Shown here one piece after another: positions 59,681-64,000 of a stretch of DNA of 64,000 nt; position 1 is the stretch's first letter, and every line of letters starts with the position of its first letter. Location of the stretch: positions 385,001 to 449,000 of the forward strand of contig JAMWET010006760.1 of assembly GCA_024036415.1 (NCBI GenBank), in the 5' to 3' direction. Both the position numbers and the translations under genes were made by a program. Source of the stretch: Prochilodus magdalenae. Its lineage: Eukaryota > Chordata > Actinopteri > Characiformes > Prochilodontidae. A model generated the notes under the pieces. The model did not search any database, was not told where the DNA came from, and worked only from the letters and a program-made list of their open reading frames with translations.

Positions 59681-61035
59681 ATCTGTTCACTCAAAAGTCA
59701 GCAGGTAAATTACTGGGGTACACTGGGAGACAAATAGATTCATAAATTGTTTAATAGACATTGCTAATGATGAGTCAACCAAAGGAATTGTTTGCAGATG
59801 GGACCCGTGTGATATTGTAGCATTGGTGTAGAGTAAGATACAGGGGAGGCCATGATTCTCTGCAAGGGGTGCTTCTTTTATCGACACGCCAGCAGAAAAG
59901 GCACATAGATGCATACAAGTTGCATGTTTTTGGAGGGTGCAGGTGTCCCATAGCGTGAACACGCCTCCTTAGCTGCTAGAGGCCAGCGTCAGCCAGTGCT
60001 GGGTTGCTACACTAGACACTATTAAAAAACTCATTCATGCAGTAGGCAGTTAAAGCTTACATATGGTAAACTAACCAGAGTATAGCTTGCATTTTGCATG
60101 GACCAATCAGAGGCTGTGCTTCCAACGTGTTCATTTCTAGCATGCAGCTTTCACTTAATGTTTATTCTTTTATGTACTTTGATGTCACGTTGCCTGTCTG
60201 AGAGGGTTAAATGCTACGCATTTTGCATCTTTCTACAAATAAGCAAAGCTAGTACCTGAACTGACACTTGGAAGAACATACTGTGGTGTTGGCATAAAAT
60301 AAGATTTAGGAATACCAGAGCTTTTAAGACAAGTACTCTTTTATTACCCAAGCAATAGGAGAAAACCACCATTCAACTTTTGCCGACACAGCTGAGATGC
60401 TTTCCATGGCACCACAACCCATTAGTGGGTCACTACAAAATTAAAGACTTTAACCAACCAAAAAAAAAAAAACTCTCCGTACAGGCCAAGTATAAAAGAG
60501 GTAAGTATAAAATCTGCTGTTCATATCACTGTAATTCATTCCGTCTTGCAGTTTGTGAAGCCTGTGAAGTTCCATCCTCTATGTGCAAGCTGTTCGGGTA
60601 GTTGAGCTCCATGGGATCTGCTTTATGCAGTATTTGTCTCTTGGTTTGGGACTGGATGCTGATACATGCTTCCAGAGTCTTACTTCAGTCCATGCAATGT
60701 TTTAGTCTTTCTTACCGCCACTGCAGTTCCCGTCATTAGTGAGTCTCAGGTTTGAGCTGACTTTGCACATCTTTGGTAACTTACATTGCTCTATAGCAAG
60801 GCTTTTCCCTTTCACTGCAGCTACCCCATTCCTTTACCACGTACCTCAGGTACTGTCCTTAGGAAAAATTAAATGGCTGTCTGATTTAAAATGTTGCAGT
60901 TTGAAGCTGTTTGGAAAAGCCTAGACTTCGGCAAAAAATATTATTCAACTAACCTGGAAAGTTTTAAAGCAATAAAAGAAGCAGTTTAAGGACTACTTAT
61001 TTATAGAAGGCAATGTTTGGGATGTTTTCTAAGGA
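59681..61035. other. Unique DNA, no gene seen
   Basis: The minus frame 59687-59962 and the plus frames 60380-60601 and 60739-60924 have no domain. An A-tract lies at 60459-60471. Confidence 0.5.
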
Positions 61036-61039
61036 CTAT

Positions 61040-61495
61040 GAAGCTTGACTTCTAACCAATTACATTACAGACTGTTACTGATCTAACCCTGACCACTGCA
61101 GCCCGTACACTGGGCTTCATCAGCTCACAGGACTGTTAGCGCTGCACGTTAACTAACCTGTATGCTTGAACATCTGAGCTGTGTATTATATTTATCTATA
61201 TACTGTATGTCTGTACTGCAAGCCGTTTAGCTGTTTATATGTTTATATTCTCCTGCTTGCACTGTACACTTTATATATCCTATACTGTTTACAACCACAT
61301 ACTAAGCTGCACACTTTGCTACCTCAACACACTGTACATGTATACTTGTGTATGTCTACACAAGCTGCGTATGCCTCCTGCTTGTGCTAACTTTTCTTTT
61401 TTCTTGTAACTGCACTGGAGAAGGAGCCTGTCTGTGTTTCTTTATACTGTATAACCCTGTATTGGTCTTATGACAATATAGTTGAATTTAATTAT
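61040..61495 (+). mobile_element. LINE 3' untranslated-type fragment
   Basis: The sequence 'tatactgtatgtctgtactg', 'ctgcttgcactgtacacttt', 'taactgcactggagaaggag', 'cctgtctgtgtttctttata' and 'tatgacaatatagttgaatt' has the form of the 3' end of a fish LINE, which normally ends in 'gacaataaag...ttgaattt'. No reverse-transcriptase codons are present. The plus frame 61181-61390 is a by-product. Confidence 0.45.
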
Positions 61496-62431
61496 TAATC
61501 CTGTACTGCATGGGATGTGTTACCATACGGCAATTTCTATATCCGAGTTTTAATGAAAGGCAGTAATATGAAAGCCACGTTTACTGTTTAATTGTAGGAA
61601 AATAGCTGGAACAAATCACATCATATGACTAGGAAATCCTATTTGCACTTTCTGTAGGCATTTGACACTGAGATGGTCATAACCTAAAGGGTTCCCAAAT
61701 TTACCTAATTGTTCAATATTTTAACAAAAATCCTTCAACCAAAACATTGAAATACTAAATTATAAATGAAATGGTAAAATATGAAATATAAGTGCTTACT
61801 ATATTTATATTTCATTTAAAAGGTAAAACATACTTTTTATTTCTATTTAGTAATTATAGACAGCTGTAATATATTACATGGATAATATTAATTACACCAC
61901 TGGAAATGATAGTTTTGGCACATTGGCACATATGAGCACATTTATACTCATTTGTCTATCAATAAACTAATACAGTTTCTTTCTAGAAAACAGTACATTC
62001 TAGATGCTTTACATTTGGCAAATACACTGAGATTTAGTCCTGCTTTCAATAAAAAATACTTTTTATAGAAAAAGTAGAATTTATAGTGCTTCAACCTGTT
62101 GTGCATTGTTGTCATGTAGCAACAACTTACAAAATATTCCCATTAGTTAAGCAAATTTTTGTCATAAAAACATTGAAATCTTATTATGTTTAATTAAGGA
62201 ATGTAATATATGTAAAGTAATATTAAGTAAAGTAAAGTATTTTGCTGTAGAGAGCTCAAAATTCTCACAAACATTTCTTATTAAATTTTCAAGAGTTTGT
62301 ATTTTCAGCAAATGTATCTATTAGTTGTAGACACTTAGTACAAATTAGATGATTAATTTTGTACATAACAATTAATAGTAACCTGTAAATCTTTAAATTG
62401 AAGTGTGAGATCCAGTGTCATTTATGGCTGG
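61496..62431. other. Very AT-rich unique DNA, no gene seen
   Basis: No long open frame and no motif was recognised. Confidence 0.5.
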
Positions 62432-62433
62432 AT

Positions 62434-62472
<39 letters not shown>

Positions 62473-62498
62473 TTTGTGTATTTATTTATTTATTTATT
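62432..62498. repeat. TTTA microsatellite
   Basis: About 16 copies of TTTA with one TTTGTGTA interruption. Confidence 0.96.
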
Positions 62499-63370
62499 GC
62501 CATATATAGGAAAAGTCTTTGTGGGTTAGGGCAGTATGGCAATCCATGCAGGATCAGCAAAAGCCATCGTTGGTCTTTATAGAAATAGAGCTGCCCATAG
62601 ACTTTAACTCTTCTTTACGGCTCCACTGTAGATCATGTTGTAACAACCCATGCAATTCATAACCTTACACAAAATGTTCAATGGTAGCAGACATCAATAC
62701 GCTTCATATACCAACCACCACAGTCTGACTTCTGTCTGACAGTCTGATCTCCTGCTCCTGCTCCATGTATAGCTGTAGGGGATATGGTGACAGGAGAGTA
62801 CCTCCTGTGGAGAATGAAAGGAGTAAGGGTTAACAATCCAAATTTATAATGGTACCTGATGGTCTCGCTCAGTCCTCTGTTCTTCCTGAAGATCTATGGT
62901 TTTGCACAACTTGAACAGACAAAAGCTTTGGTTCAGTTCACATTGTTTTTTTCATCAGCCATTACACTCTCACTTTAATTCCTCTGGGGCTGCCTGGCAG
63001 TAAATTGTTGCACCACTAACTTGTAGCAACAAGGGGGCCTTGAAAACTGTTGCTTCTGGAGGATTTCATAATCATGTTTATGATTATACATATTTCTATA
63101 TATCATAATCATATGTCCATTCTTTTTCTGCCCCAAATCATCCATTTTACATGATCTATAATCCTGGGATACACACCCACAAAGACACCGAATCATATAT
63201 TGAGTTATAATCTTCGATCTTCAAAACTCTTTAGATCAGTACCAACACTATATCCTTAGTCGTGTCTAAAAGATATCTGTTTGGATCTTGATTTAGTATC
63301 TCAGACTGAGCTTCCTAATGAAGCTTCCTGATGCCTACTTTGACAATTGTATGCAAATTAAATTAAGGGT
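62499..63370. other. Unique DNA, no gene seen
   Basis: The minus frame 62975-63196 has no domain. Nothing else was recognised. Confidence 0.5.
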
Positions 63371-63372
63371 TA

Positions 63373-63885
63373 TACAGGGGTTGGACAATGAAACTGAAAC
63401 ACCTGTCATTTTAGTGTGGGAGGTCTCATGGCTAAATTGGACCAGCCTGGTGGCCAATCTTCATTAATTGCACATTGCACCAGTAAGAGCAGAGTGTGAA
63501 GGTTCAGTTTGCAGGTAAGAGCACAGTTCTGCTCAAAATACTGCAATGCACACAACATTATGGGTGACATACCAGAGTTCAAAAGAGGACAAGTTGTTGG
63601 TGCAGGTCTTGCTGGCGCATCTGTGACCAAGACAGCAAGTCTTTGTGATGTATCAAGAGCCACGGTATCCAGGGTAATGTCAGCATACCACCAAGAAGGA
63701 CGAACCACATCCAACAGGATTAACTGTGGACGCAAGAGGAAGCTGTCTGAAAGGGATGTTCGGATGCTAACCCGGATTGTATCCAAAAAACATAAAACCA
63801 CGGCTGCCCAAATCACGCTGTATTGGCCGCAAAAGGAGGCCCTACACCATACCAGGTGTTTCAGTTTCATTGTCCAACCCCTGTA
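63373..63885 (+). mobile_element. Tc1-like deletion derivative with perfect terminal repeats
   Basis: Terminal inverted repeats 'tacaggggttggacaatg' + 'aaactgaaacacctg' (63373-63405) and their exact complement (63853-63885) match over all 33 bp. The match extends to 35 bp if the flanking TA on each side (63371-63372 and 63886-63887) is counted. TA at the borders is the Tc1/mariner target. Total length is about 513 bp, versus about 1.6 kb for a full element. Between the ends lies only the 5' third of a transposase gene. Perfect ends and an open frame indicate recent movement, presumably mobilised by an intact relative elsewhere. Confidence 0.93.
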
Positions 63886-63901
63886 TATTAATGCTCTGTA
63901 G
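63509..63901 (+). pseudogene. Truncated Tc1 transposase, DNA-binding half only
   Basis: The frame opens at 63509, but the likely true start is the Met at 63560 ('MGDIPEFKRGQVVGAGLAG'). It covers the paired-like DNA-binding region of a Tc1 transposase. The first helix-turn-helix has 'TASLCDVSRATVSRVMSAYH'. A basic linker follows with 'GRKRKLSERDVRMLTRIVSK', the start of the second helix-turn-helix. After 'KTTAAQIT' (near 63814) the gene is deleted. The frame runs on through the right terminal repeat to a stop at 63901. The whole DDE catalytic domain is absent, so it cannot transpose by itself. No stop or frameshift interrupts the DNA-binding part. A minus frame of 167 codons opposite it is a shadow. 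Confidence 0.85.
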
Positions 63902-64000
63902 AAAACCATTATAGCCTAATTTCATTAAGTCATGACTTTTTGATCAATTTTATCCGTTTGGGTTGGGGGGAGTGCTGGGGCATATCCTAGCACGCATTAG
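63888..64000. other. End of window, no feature
   Basis: Short unique flank after the Tc1 derivative; nothing was recognised. Confidence 0.5.

Noticed and set aside
63406..63909. Minus-strand open frame of 167 codons
   Set aside because: It is the antisense shadow of the Tc1 transposase fragment and its terminal repeats.

Overview
This window looks like vertebrate nuclear DNA, most probably from a teleost fish. It is AT-rich. It carries many degraded Tc1/mariner remnants, a tRNA-derived SINE, fold-back and miniature inverted-repeat elements of kinds common in fish, and CA/GA/TTTA microsatellites. I found no intact protein-coding gene, no rRNA or tRNA gene, no CRISPR array and nothing bacterial or viral. 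The longest open frames are explained by transposons, by tandem repeats, or by chance openness in GC-balanced DNA. The species cannot be fixed from the sequence.

Layout. 1-6 kb: an old fish interspersed repeat split by a minus-strand SINE (about 1.7-2.6 kb) and a retroelement/LTR-like fragment (5.0-5.4 kb). 6-16 kb: mostly unique DNA with several candidate regulatory blocks (6.2, 8.1, 10.1, 11.8, 14.9 kb), a GAGAGT microsatellite and two Tc1 remnants. 16.0-17.7 kb: the most striking structure, a minisatellite of about 46 copies of a 31-bp unit, each carrying a TTCTAGAA palindrome. Part of it has a 248-bp higher-order period, and a 225-bp tandem duplication lies just downstream. 18-36 kb: more unique DNA, an LTR-like fragment, several Tc1-derived elements, a MITE at 24.6 kb and a frameshifted coding remnant at 34.5 kb. 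36.4-37.3 kb: GA-rich DNA, then the best candidate conserved noncoding element, interrupted by a TG microsatellite. 39-58 kb: further Tc1 remnants, a fold-back element of about 0.8 kb (41.6-42.4 kb) and candidate regulatory blocks. 58-64 kb: a fish interspersed repeat, a LINE 3'-end-like stretch, a TTTA microsatellite and a 0.5-kb Tc1 deletion derivative whose terminal inverted repeats are perfect.

Interpretation. The sequence reads as intergenic or long-intron DNA, possibly a gene desert around a developmental gene. The DNA-transposon history is layered. One Tc1 family (copies at 12.6, 22.1, 26.7, 32.4 and 55.5 kb) spread as internally deleted non-autonomous copies. Older, unrelated Tc1 families survive only as pieces. 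The 63.4-kb element looks recent. I did not find a convincing new multi-gene system. The unusual items are the 31-bp array, the perfect-TIR Tc1 derivative that keeps only the DNA-binding half of its transposase, and the unassigned frameshifted coding remnant. Family names rest on remembered resemblance to fish repeat consensus sequences and on translated motifs, with no database search.
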